The notes: generated from the letters alone by a model not told the origin. A stretch of 5,219 nucleotides of DNA from Betaproteobacteria bacterium (GCA_003519965.1 DOVS01000198.1:1-5219), one strand, 5' to 3'; shown: positions 1-5,219, counted from the first letter of the stretch. Translations and numbers: made by a program.

Positions 1-1
1 C

Positions 2-508
2 GGCGGCGAAGAAATCGAAACCTTATCGGGCCGCCAGGTTAACTTTCAGGTCGTGCCCGGTATTACCGCGGCCTCGGGTGTCGCCGCCTATGCCGGCATT
101 CCCCTAACGCACCGGGACTACGCCCAATCCTGCGTCTTTGTCACCGGCCACCTGAAAGACGGCAGCATTAACTTGGACTGGGAAGGCATCACCCGCGCCA
201 ATCAAACGATCGTCATTTACATGGGACTGCTGGGACTGCCGGTGCTCTGCGAAGAGCTCGTCAAGCACGGCCTACCTTGCGCCACACCGGCGGCCATCGT
301 GCAACAAGGAACCACGCTGAATCAGCGGGTGATTATTGGAACGCTGGAGACGCTGCCGGCAGCAGCGAAAACCGCGCAAATGAAACCGCCGACGCTGATT
401 ATCGTCGGCGAGGTGGTGCGCCTGCACGACAAACTCGCGTGGTTTATGCCGGAAGAACAAAGCGCCGCAGCCGCTGCGGGACTGCCCGATTTAGTCCGTC
501 CCGAGTAA
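2..508 (+). CDS. cobA: Uroporphyrinogen-III C-methyltransferase, C-terminal part (5' end outside window)
   Basis: This enzyme uses S-adenosylmethionine to methylate uroporphyrinogen III at C2 and C7, giving precorrin-2, the branch point to sirohaem and cobalamin. It is a cytoplasmic enzyme. The frame is open from base 2 and shows the family signature almost continuously: GGEEIETL at the left edge, [31 protein letters not shown], the NQT...YMGL strand, [10 protein letters not shown] and [13 protein letters not shown] near the C-terminus. The GTG at 53 is an internal valine codon (VVPG), not a start. About 168 residues are present, so roughly 90-110 are missing if this is a stand-alone CobA/NirE/DsrW-type enzyme. 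If it is a CysG fusion with dehydrogenase/ferrochelatase domains, more is missing; the window cannot decide. The protein ends in an Ala-rich tail after the conserved LAWF. It is convergent with the flavoprotein gene, with 32 nt between stop codons. Confidence 0.95.
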   Translation, partial: GGEEIETLSGRQVNFQVVPGITAASGVAAYAGIPLTHRDYAQSCVFVTGHLKDGSINLDWEGITRANQTIVIYMGLLGLPVLCEELVKHGLPCATPAAIVQQGTTLNQRVIIGTLETLPAAAKTAQMKPPTLIIVGEVVRLHDKLAWFMPEEQSAAAAAGLPDLVRPE

Positions 509-540
509 AGCGGGAATTAGCGCCGCCAAGCGGTGGGCGA

Positions 541-1980
541 TTAATCGGTGTTGGCGAAAATTCCCGGCTGGGATTGCGCGAAAGCGGTCGTGTAGGGGTC
601 GATGACCGTTTCCAGTTCTTCGCTCCAGGAAGGATGGCTATAGCTCATGTCCTTGAAGAACCACAAGCCACGAGTGGATTGGCAGGCGGCCGCCATCATG
701 TGAATCTGCTCGCCGGCCTCTGGGCCGACAACGCAACCGCCAAGCAACTGCCCGGTTTCCGCATCGTGCACCACTTCGGCAAACCCTTCGTAGTCGTTCT
801 GCGCCCTGGCCTTCCCAGAGCCGCCGAGATTCAAGCGCACCGCTTCCGCCTCGAAACCGGCGTCGTCCGCTTGGTCTTCGGTCAACCCTACCGCGGCAAT
901 CTCGAACGCGGTATCGAACACCACGGGAACCTTTAGATAATTAGGCCGCAACAGATTCCCTTTGACGGCGTTTGCCGCCGCGACTTTGGCGTCGTGCAAC
1001 GCGGCATTGGCGTTCATCGGCCCTTTTTTAACATCGCCGATGGCATAAATCCCGCGAATACTCGTTTCAAGATACTCAGTCGTCCGAATAAAACCGTCGG
1101 GCGTCAATTCGACACCGGCGTTCTCCAGCCCCATTCCCTCGGTATAAGGCTGGCGGCCAACCGCCACGAGCACCATTTCATAGTCGGCGACGCTGCCGTC
1201 GCTCAAATGGACAGTGACGCCATCGTCTTTTTTATCGCAAGCGACAACGGTGGTATTTTTACGCACCTCGACGCCAATGCGCTTGAATTTACGCTCCAGC
1301 ATCACCTTAGCCCGTTGCGGCAAGCGCACCGTATCCAGCAGCATCGCGCCATGTTCGACGATGGTGACGCGAGCGCCGAATTGATGTAGTAAAAACCCGA
1401 GCTCGACACCGACGGCTCCCCCGCCGACAAAGAGAATCGAGCGCGGCAAATGGCTCAGCTTGAACATAAAGTCACGGGAATGGAGAATTTGCCGGCCGTC
1501 GGTAGGACAGAGGCTCAACTCCTTCGGCCGGGAGCCAGTTGCCAGAATAATCTTTTCGGTTTCCAAAACCACGGGACCATCCCCGCCGCCGGGATGAACC
1601 GCATCCGGATTGATTTGCACTTGGATATGACGGCTGTCCAATAGGCTAGCCCGCCCATTGAAAAAGCGGATCCCCAAGCGGCGCAGCCAGACGGAAAAGT
1701 TGTTGCGAATTCCATCGACCACCTCGGTTTTATGGCGCATCGCCGCGGTAAAATCGCCCCCGACGCGCCCCGTCAAGCCGCGTCCCTGCAAGTCGTTGAC
1801 GGACTCGATTAGCGTCGCCAGGTGGAATAAGGTTTTCTTGGGAATACATCCCTGGTTAAGGCAGGTGCCGCCCGCTAATCCCGCCTCGATCAAGGCGACC
1901 CTCGCCCCCAGGTGGGCGGCGGTAATTGCCGCCTTGTAACCGCCCGGTCCGCTGCCGACGACAATCACATCAAACTTCAT
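541..1980 (-). CDS. lpdA: Dihydrolipoyl dehydrogenase-like flavoprotein disulfide reductase
   Basis: This is an FAD-dependent pyridine nucleotide-disulfide oxidoreductase of 479 residues, the normal E3 length. It would oxidise dihydrolipoyl groups or a similar dithiol with NAD(P)+. Visible features in order: FAD-binding GSGPGGY (9-15); redox-active disulfide C40/C45 in GGTCLNQGCIPKK; ATGSRP (148-152 region); NAD(P)-binding GGGAVGVELG (186-195); VGRQP (274-278); the second FAD motif IYAIGDV (311-317); and a C-terminal dimerisation domain with the active-site HPSWSE (H449, E454). The usual HAHPT is SYSHPS here, so the first histidine is replaced by tyrosine. A Gly-rich insertion lies at about 125-140. 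The ATG start is supported by the N-terminal FAD motif beginning at residue 9. The Shine-Dalgarno is weak (TAGG, 7 nt upstream). It lies 27 nt after the IscA-like gene, so cotranscription is likely. No 2-oxoacid dehydrogenase E1/E2 gene is nearby, so its partner is unlikely to be PDH/OGDH by context. A related disulfide reductase function cannot be excluded. Confidence 0.88.
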   Translation of the reverse strand: MKFDVIVVGSGPGGYKAAITAAHLGARVALIEAGLAGGTCLNQGCIPKKTLFHLATLIESVNDLQGRGLTGRVGGDFTAAMRHKTEVVDGIRNNFSVWLRRLGIRFFNGRASLLDSRHIQVQINPDAVHPGGGDGPVVLETEKIILATGSRPKELSLCPTDGRQILHSRDFMFKLSHLPRSILFVGGGAVGVELGFLLHQFGARVTIVEHGAMLLDTVRLPQRAKVMLERKFKRIGVEVRKNTTVVACDKKDDGVTVHLSDGSVADYEMVLVAVGRQPYTEGMGLENAGVELTPDGFIRTTEYLETSIRGIYAIGDVKKGPMNANAALHDAKVAAANAVKGNLLRPNYLKVPVVFDTAFEIAAVGLTEDQADDAGFEAEAVRLNLGGSGKARAQNDYEGFAEVVHDAETGQLLGGCVVGPEAGEQIHMMAAACQSTRGLWFFKDMSYSHPSWSEELETVIDPYTTAFAQSQPGIFANTD

Positions 1981-2007
1981 GGCGGCGCCTAGCTCCCATC
2001 CATGGGC

Positions 2008-2379
2008 TTAGGCGCAGCCCTGCGTGCTGCTGCCGCAACCGGAACAGCTGCCGCCGCCGCAACTACCGCCGCTATTGTCGCCGCCCGCGCCGGGATCGTT
2101 CGGGTTCATGAAAATAAAGCCGTACTGTCCCGGCATATATTCATCATAATCGACGACCAGACCGAGCAACATCGCTTCCTGTGCCGCATACATCAGCATC
2201 CGGACACCCTCGGAGACCACTTCCACGTCAGTATCGCCCTCTTGGTCGAATCCCATCCCGTATTCCAGCGAACCATCCGTCGCTTGCCGGACAGCAATGC
2301 GTAGCGCCATGTCTTCCGTGTTATTCTGCTCTGCGGCAAGGCGAACTTGCTCCGCCGCCTTGGGGGTCAAAGTAATCAT
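2008..2379 (-). CDS. IscA/HesB-fold protein, DsrR-like, with C-terminal Cys-rich tail
   Basis: This 123-residue protein has the A-type (IscA/HesB) iron-sulfur carrier fold. It opens with ITLTPKAAEQV and contains the ALRIAV strand, YGMGFD, SEGV (56-59), a long mid helix, and the DYDEYMPGQYGFIFMNPNDP block (78-96). The three cluster-binding cysteines of IscA are missing from their usual places: residues 1-106 contain no cysteine. Instead the last ~20 residues are a Gly/Ser/Cys tail with C107, C112, C115 and C122. The Cys-free core and the PGQ..FIF.NP.DP segment recall DsrR of Allochromatium-type dsr operons (from memory, not a search). It is the first gene of a likely two-gene unit with the flavoprotein. 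The ATG at 2379 is supported by AGGAG 6 nt upstream and a promoter candidate just beyond. Family assignment is firm. Function is open: cluster or iron delivery using the tail, or a DsrR-like regulatory role. Confidence 0.85.
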   Translation of the reverse strand: MITLTPKAAEQVRLAAEQNNTEDMALRIAVRQATDGSLEYGMGFDQEGDTDVEVVSEGVRMLMYAAQEAMLLGLVVDYDEYMPGQYGFIFMNPNDPGAGGDNSGGSCGGGSCSGCGSSTQGCA

Positions 2380-2385
2380 GCCATT

Positions 2386-2390
2386 CTCCT
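2386..2390 (-). promoter_or_regulatory. Ribosome binding site of the IscA-like gene
   Basis: AGGAG on the - strand, six bases before the ATG at 2379, fixes the start of the IscA-like protein, which also begins at the family's usual position. Confidence 0.7.
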
Positions 2391-2408
2391 GGTTTCGGTT
2401 TGCGCTGG

Positions 2409-2438
2409 ATTAAAGAAAATAACGGGCGAGGTAAACAA
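2409..2438 (-). promoter_or_regulatory. Candidate sigma70-type promoter for the IscA-like/flavoprotein pair
   Basis: On the - strand a TTGTTT -35 element (2433-2438) is followed after 18 bases by TTTAAT (2409-2414), which matches five of six bases of the -10 consensus. Transcription would start near 2402, giving a leader of about 20 bases that contains the AGGAG site. It lies in a 146-base AT-rich gap (2380-2525) that holds no gene. The -35 is weak (three of six), so this is a candidate only. Such a promoter would let the pair be expressed separately from the DsrN-like gene upstream. Confidence 0.4.
2417..2428. repeat. Imperfect 12-base direct repeat, copy A (flanks small gene)
   Basis: AAATAACGGGCG here matches 11 of 12 bases of AAATAACCGGCG at 2834-2845, in the same orientation. 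The two copies enclose about 405 bases that contain the whole small gene and most of its flanking AT-rich DNA. Copy A lies in the spacer of the candidate promoter of the IscA-like gene. Confidence 0.4.
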
Positions 2439-2525
2439 CCGTTTCTATCCGCCAATCATCCACCATAACTGGCGTACAAAAGCAGAGAGAAGCGAAACTT
2501 TTTCATAGCCGCGTTGATAGCATTG

Positions 2526-2780
2526 TTAGGTGGATGGTTTACCAAAAAAACCATCTACAAGATCATCCTCAAACCGGACAACCCACGACGATGCATGACC
2601 CGTTTTGTAGGTTTCCTCTTTCCCACTCGGTCGGTAATGTATCTTTATAGTCCCTTTTATAGGGTTGATCCCTGTGCCAAGCATTGGCTCTTCTTGTTCA
2701 GTTAAATCAAAATCGTCTTTTTGAAAACCCCTTTTCTTAATTGCAGAATAAAAGTCGTCCATTTCGCTAATATGTACCAT
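2526..2780 (-). CDS. Small uncharacterised acidic protein (84 aa), AT-rich, likely acquired
   Basis: I do not recognise a named family with certainty. The 84-residue product is acidic (15 Asp/Glu against 11 Lys/Arg), has no cysteine, signal peptide or membrane segment, and looks like one small alpha/beta domain: a helix with YSAIKKRGFQKDDF (11-24), then a strand-turn-strand segment GTIKIHYRPSGKEETY (43-58), then GHASSWVVRFEDDLVDGFFG (61-80). The pattern of a GKE..Y turn, a G.GS.W-like motif and a closing DL..GFFG resembles small proteins often labelled 'hypothetical' or 'transcriptional regulator'; this is from memory and weak. That it is real is supported by a near-perfect Shine-Dalgarno (AGGAGG) at ideal distance from the ATG. 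Its GC is about 40% by hand count (105 of 260 bases, 2521-2780), well below its neighbours, and it interrupts a DsrN-DsrR-like gene order, suggesting separate acquisition. Confidence 0.7.
   Translation of the reverse strand: MVHISEMDDFYSAIKKRGFQKDDFDLTEQEEPMLGTGINPIKGTIKIHYRPSGKEETYKTGHASSWVVRFEDDLVDGFFGKPST
2533..2555. repeat. Perfect 8-bp inverted repeat at the 3' end of the small gene
   Basis: GATGGTTT (2533-2540) and AAACCATC (2548-2555) are perfect inverted copies around a 7-base loop, and two more pairs form outside one mismatch (2530-2531 with 2557-2558). The stem ends four bases before the stop codon (2526-2528), so it covers the last codons of the small gene. It has no U-run on either side, so it is not a textbook intrinsic terminator. 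It could stabilise the mRNA 3' end or simply be a by-product of the GFFGKP codons. Confidence 0.45.
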
Positions 2781-2785
2781 ATTAA

Positions 2786-2793
2786 CTCCTCCT
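2786..2793 (-). promoter_or_regulatory. Strong ribosome binding site of the small gene
   Basis: AGGAGGAG on the - strand ends five bases before the ATG at 2780. It is the strongest Shine-Dalgarno in the window and the main reason to accept the 84-codon frame as a gene. Confidence 0.75.
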
Positions 2794-2831
2794 ATTCTGT
2801 TTCAGAGCGATTCCAGCCTAATGTTAAATAG

Positions 2832-4262
2832 TCAAATAACCGGCGTCGTGTCGCAAACGGCCGGGGGCTCCCGGCGGCCGACGCTGCATTGGCGCACGAA
2901 CGCCATAAAGCGGGCCGCCCAATTGTAGCGTTGGGCGGAGCGCAAATGCGTATAAGACGCCAGTAAATTCTTATAAATGAGACCGTCGTGCTTGCCGTCG
3001 ACACCATAGCCCCGAACAACGTCGTAAGCGAATTTCACCTCCCCATCCAAATTCTGAAGGCTCGAATAATGAAACTCATGCGCATTGATCTCGCCGACGG
3101 GCGCCATATCGGCGGTGGGCCAAGGGCTATTGCCGGTTTCCCGCAACTTCACGTAACCGCGGCCAATCGACTTTGCGTTCATGATGACGTCCCCCGGGAT
3201 TGCGCCCACCATCTGCCGCGTTTCTCCATTCCAGCGGATGGTCCGCGCTAAATACATAAGACCGCCGCATTCGGCATAAACGGGCAAACCGGCATCGATC
3301 GAATGTTTCAGCTCCCGCCGCAGCGTGATGTTAGCCTCCAGTTGCGCGAGAAATAGCTCGGGAAACCCGCCGCCAATAAACAGTGCATCGATCGGCGGTA
3401 AATGACGGTCTTCCAACATATTCAGATAAACGAGCGTTCCTCCCGCTTGGCGCAAGGCGTCCAAGTCATCCGCATAGTAAAATCCGAACGCCTTGTCGCG
3501 CGCCACGCCAACACGCATTGGCCGTTTCTCGGCCGGATGCGCGGGGAAGAGGGGCGCCGGAAGCGCCGCCTCGATGTGCGGCGCGCGTTTTGCGATTGCC
3601 ACGACCCGATTCAAATCGACCTGCTGGGCCACATAAGCGCCGATTTGCCGAACCCGCTCCAACGCCTCGCCCGTCTCATTACTGGGGACCAATCCCAAAT
3701 GCCGCTCCAAGATGCGCATTGCTGGATTGCGGCGCACCGCGCCAACGACGGGCAAATCGGTGTAATGTTCGACAACGGCGCGCACCTTGCTCTCGTGCCG
3801 TTCGCCGGCGATATTATTGAGAATGACGCCGGCAATCGCTACTTCCCGATCAAATGCCTGGTAACCCAGCAACAGTGGCGCTACGCCTCGTGACATTCCT
3901 TGCGCATCGATCACCAGGATAACCGGCAGGCGCAACAATTTGGCCATGGCCGCGTTGCTATTGCCGCCATCCAAATCCATGCCGTCGTATAATCCCTTGT
4001 TGCCTTCCACCAAGCAAATATCCGCAGGGCGGCAATAGCTTGCGTAGTTCGCAAGAATTTCCGCATGGCCGGCGATATTAAAATCGAGGTTGCGGCAAGC
4101 TTGTTGGCTAGCAAGCGACAACCACATAGGATCAATGTAGTCGGGGCCTTTTTTAAACGGCTGCACCGCCAGCCCTTGATCCGTCAGGGCGGCGCAAAGG
4201 CCGATGCTCAGTGTCGTCTTGCCGGACGATTTGTGCGCTGCGGAAATAAAAATACCGGTCAT
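2832..4262 (-). CDS. cbiA: Cobyrinate a,c-diamide synthase family amidotransferase, DsrN-like
   Basis: This 476-residue protein belongs to the CbiA/CobB family: an ATP-dependent synthetase domain activates carboxylates and a class I glutaminase domain supplies ammonia from glutamine. Visible motifs: the P-loop-like AHKSSGKTT (9-17), KKGPDYIDP (37-45), VEGNKGLYDG (85-94), the FIGGGFPE turn (295-302), the nucleophile C332 in YAECGGLMYL, HEFHYS (395-400) and the catalytic-type ASYTHL (435-440), where the usual HLH reads HLR. Length and both domains are complete. The substrate is either cobyrinic acid (cobalamin pathway) or, as proposed for DsrN of purple sulfur bacteria, sirohaem converted to its amide for sulfite reductase. 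The nearby DsrR-like and uroporphyrinogen methyltransferase genes, and the absence of cob/cbi genes, favour the DsrN reading by inference. The ATG start places MTGIFISAAHK at the usual N-terminus. No Shine-Dalgarno is visible before it. The last ~18 residues are not conserved-looking. Confidence 0.93.
   Translation of the reverse strand: MTGIFISAAHKSSGKTTLSIGLCAALTDQGLAVQPFKKGPDYIDPMWLSLASQQACRNLDFNIAGHAEILANYASYCRPADICLVEGNKGLYDGMDLDGGNSNAAMAKLLRLPVILVIDAQGMSRGVAPLLLGYQAFDREVAIAGVILNNIAGERHESKVRAVVEHYTDLPVVGAVRRNPAMRILERHLGLVPSNETGEALERVRQIGAYVAQQVDLNRVVAIAKRAPHIEAALPAPLFPAHPAEKRPMRVGVARDKAFGFYYADDLDALRQAGGTLVYLNMLEDRHLPPIDALFIGGGFPELFLAQLEANITLRRELKHSIDAGLPVYAECGGLMYLARTIRWNGETRQMVGAIPGDVIMNAKSIGRGYVKLRETGNSPWPTADMAPVGEINAHEFHYSSLQNLDGEVKFAYDVVRGYGVDGKHDGLIYKNLLASYTHLRSAQRYNWAARFMAFVRQCSVGRREPPAVCDTTPVI
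2834..2845. repeat. Imperfect 12-base direct repeat, copy B (end of DsrN-like gene)
   Basis: AAATAACCGGCG spans the last four codons and the first stop-codon base of the DsrN-like gene on the - strand. It is the partner of the copy at 2417-2428 with one mismatch. Together they fit a target-site or recombination footprint of the inserted small gene, though chance similarity is possible. Confidence 0.4.
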
Positions 4263-4280
4263 ACGATGTTTAAAGTGAGC

Positions 4281-4309
4281 AGTATAGAGTCAGGATAGGT
4301 CGGTAGCAC
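4281..4309 (-). promoter_or_regulatory. Candidate promoter for the DsrN-like gene
   Basis: In the 107-base gap between the YbiB-like stop and the DsrN-like start, TATACT (4281-4286, five of six -10 matches) lies 17 bases downstream of GTGCTA (4304-4309, a weak -35 with three of six). Transcription would begin only about 10-12 bases before the ATG, leaving an almost leaderless mRNA, which agrees with the missing Shine-Dalgarno. No clear terminator separates this gap from the upstream gene, so read-through is also possible. Confidence 0.3.
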
Positions 4310-4369
4310 GCCGGGCGCACCTTCCGGGTTGCCCCAGAAAGGCGAATGGGTCCTATTTTGGAAACGAGA

Positions 4370-5219
4370 TTAGGCGGCGCGCAGCCAGCCTACCGGGCGA
4401 TTGTCCCACATCTGGATAGCGAGAGACTGCGCGGCGTCAATACTATCCGCCTTGCCCATCGCTCTTAGGGCGATAGCCGCGGTGCCGACAACCGCCGCTT
4501 GACCGTATTCGTCCTCGAGCTCGCCGCGCCACAGCGCGAGCAAACGGCTCGCATCCAAGGTCTCCTCTTTGACATGACGCGCCCCGCCGAACAGCGGCGG
4601 CCACTCTTCCTCGCTTAGCTGGCCGTCATGCACGGACTTAACAAGACAAGGAACGTCCGGGTCACGCTCGATCTCACCACCATCGCCCTTAATCACCGCC
4701 ATATGCGGCTGGTCGAGCAGCAACCCCGTTTCTTGATGTAGATCGCGATAACCGGGGTGAAAAATTCCTTGCAGCATCACCGGCGCGTTAAATGGATTGA
4801 GCAACCGCGATAAGGTATGCACTGGCGAACGCAACCCCAACACGGGCCGCAGTTCGATAATTTCATCCAGCTTGGGGGAAAAATCCTTCAGCGCGACAAA
4901 AGCGAAGTTGAATTCGTTCAAGCGATCCGCCGCCTCGCCCAGGCTGCCGCAGGGAGGAATCCCCAGCAACGTCAGCGCTTCCGGCGTATAGACTCGTTCA
5001 TCTTTGCGCCCGCTCAAGCCATGCATGAATATCTTAGCACCGCTGCTGGCCAATAACATCGCCGATAATAAGAACCATGGTAAGTGACGGCGTTTACCCG
5101 CGTAAGAAGACCAGTCGATATCCACCGCCGGCATATGCTGGACGGCGGGCAGCGCCTCCCGCGCCGCCCGGACAAAGCCCGCCAATTCCTGCGGCGTCTC
5201 TTCCTTAACCCGGATCAAC
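4370..5219 (-). CDS. ybiB: TrpD2/YbiB-type glycosyltransferase-family protein (N-terminus outside window)
   Basis: The product is a homologue of anthranilate phosphoribosyltransferase of the TrpD2/YbiB group, often annotated as 'glycosyl transferase family protein'. About 283 residues are visible. The frame remains open at the window edge, and the TTG at 5218 is the leucine of LIRVKEETPQEL, a segment that follows the N-terminal helices in this family, so roughly 35-40 residues are missing. Visible: AGKRRHLPWFLLSAML where TrpD has its Gly-rich GTGGD loop, then IFMHGLSG (TrpD: KHGN), YTPEALTLLGI, the RPVLGLRSPVHTL region, and NPFNAPVMLQGIFHPGY. Loss of the TrpD phosphoribosyl-pyrophosphate motifs means tryptophan synthesis is unlikely; E. 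coli YbiB binds nucleic acids and has no established enzymatic role. It lies upstream of the DsrN-like gene on the same strand, 107 bases away. In other proteobacteria this family is seen near nitrate/nitrite and sirohaem genes (from memory). Confidence 0.9.
   Translation of the reverse strand, partial: LIRVKEETPQELAGFVRAAREALPAVQHMPAVDIDWSSYAGKRRHLPWFLLSAMLLASSGAKIFMHGLSGRKDERVYTPEALTLLGIPPCGSLGEAADRLNEFNFAFVALKDFSPKLDEIIELRPVLGLRSPVHTLSRLLNPFNAPVMLQGIFHPGYRDLHQETGLLLDQPHMAVIKGDGGEIERDPDVPCLVKSVHDGQLSEEEWPPLFGGARHVKEETLDASRLLALWRGELEDEYGQAAVVGTAAIALRAMGKADSIDAAQSLAIQMWDNRPVGWLRAA

Noticed and set aside
521..539. Possible bidirectional terminator between the convergent methyltransferase and flavoprotein genes.
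   Set aside because: Only a broken stem (CGCC/GGCG plus CC/GG across an internal loop) with a 4-base loop and no U-run on either strand. Too weak to call.
277..936. A 219-codon + strand open frame across the end of the methyltransferase gene and into the flavoprotein gene.
   Set aside because: It overlaps two strongly supported genes in other frames, is rich in Arg/Gly/His with no recognisable motif, and has no ribosome binding site that I can see. It is a shadow of GC-rich coding DNA.
994..1389. A 131-codon + strand frame inside the flavoprotein gene.
   Set aside because: It is antisense to the NAD-binding and central domains of a complete, motif-rich gene and encodes no recognisable domain.
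2011..2080. Frameshift as the origin of the Gly/Ser/Cys tail of the IscA-like protein, since the DNA there contains GCC-type repeats.
   Set aside because: The frame continues directly from the conserved NPNDP motif to a stop, and Gly/Ser/Cys-rich tails are a coherent composition. I see no alternative frame continuing the family's normal ending. It cannot be fully excluded without relatives.
2514..2705. A 63-codon + strand frame opposite the small AT-rich gene.
   Set aside because: The - strand frame has a near-perfect Shine-Dalgarno and a plausible globular protein; the + strand frame starts without a ribosome binding site and looks random.
2830..2835. TTGACT on the - strand, a good -35 hexamer overlapping the DsrN-like stop codon, as a promoter for the small gene.
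   Set aside because: No acceptable -10 lies 16-18 bases downstream (best two of six matches), so no promoter can be supported there.
3402..3893. A 163-codon + strand frame inside the DsrN-like gene.
   Set aside because: It is antisense to a complete conserved gene and has no domain signature; a coding shadow.
4310..4369. Terminator for the YbiB-like gene in the gap before the DsrN-like gene.
   Set aside because: Only 3-4 bp stems with large loops can be drawn and no T-run follows on the - strand.
1..5219. CRISPR array, tRNA or rRNA genes, insertion sequence or transposase.
   Set aside because: No regularly spaced repeats, no cloverleaf or rRNA-like stretch, and no transposase motifs were seen on either strand.

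Overview
The window reads as a stretch of proteobacterial chromosome, most likely gamma- or betaproteobacterial judging by the protein sequences, with a GC content in the mid-to-upper 50s by eye. It holds five genes. Both window ends cut a gene, there are no RNA genes, and no gene-free gap exceeds about 150 bases.

Layout: (1) the 3' part of a uroporphyrinogen-III C-methyltransferase gene on the + strand (2-508), convergent with everything else. (2) On the - strand, a dihydrolipoyl dehydrogenase-like flavoprotein (541-1980) lies 27 nt downstream of an IscA/HesB-fold protein (2008-2379), probably one transcript with a recognisable promoter at about 2409-2438. (3) A small AT-rich orphan gene (2526-2780) with a very strong ribosome binding site sits between that pair and (4) a cobyrinate a,c-diamide synthase-type amidotransferase (2832-4262) that resembles DsrN. 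(5) Upstream of that lies a TrpD2/YbiB-type gene (4370 to the window edge), whose N-terminus is outside the window.

Working together (inference): the methyltransferase makes precorrin-2, the precursor of sirohaem. DsrN-like amidotransferases are thought to amidate sirohaem for dissimilatory sulfite reductase. The IscA-like protein resembles DsrR, which follows dsrN in purple sulfur bacterial dsr operons. The flavoprotein could recycle a lipoyl or other disulfide carrier. This is consistent with an accessory module for a sirohaem enzyme, perhaps the tail of a dsr-type sulfur oxidation locus. No dsrAB, dsrC or dsrEFH gene is visible, and a nitrite/sulfite assimilation or cobalamin context is still possible.

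The points most worth a second look are the IscA-like protein with no cysteine in its core but a Cys/Gly/Ser tail, the apparently foreign small gene flanked by near-identical 12-base direct repeats, and the pairing of an orphan lipoamide dehydrogenase with DsrN/DsrR-like genes.
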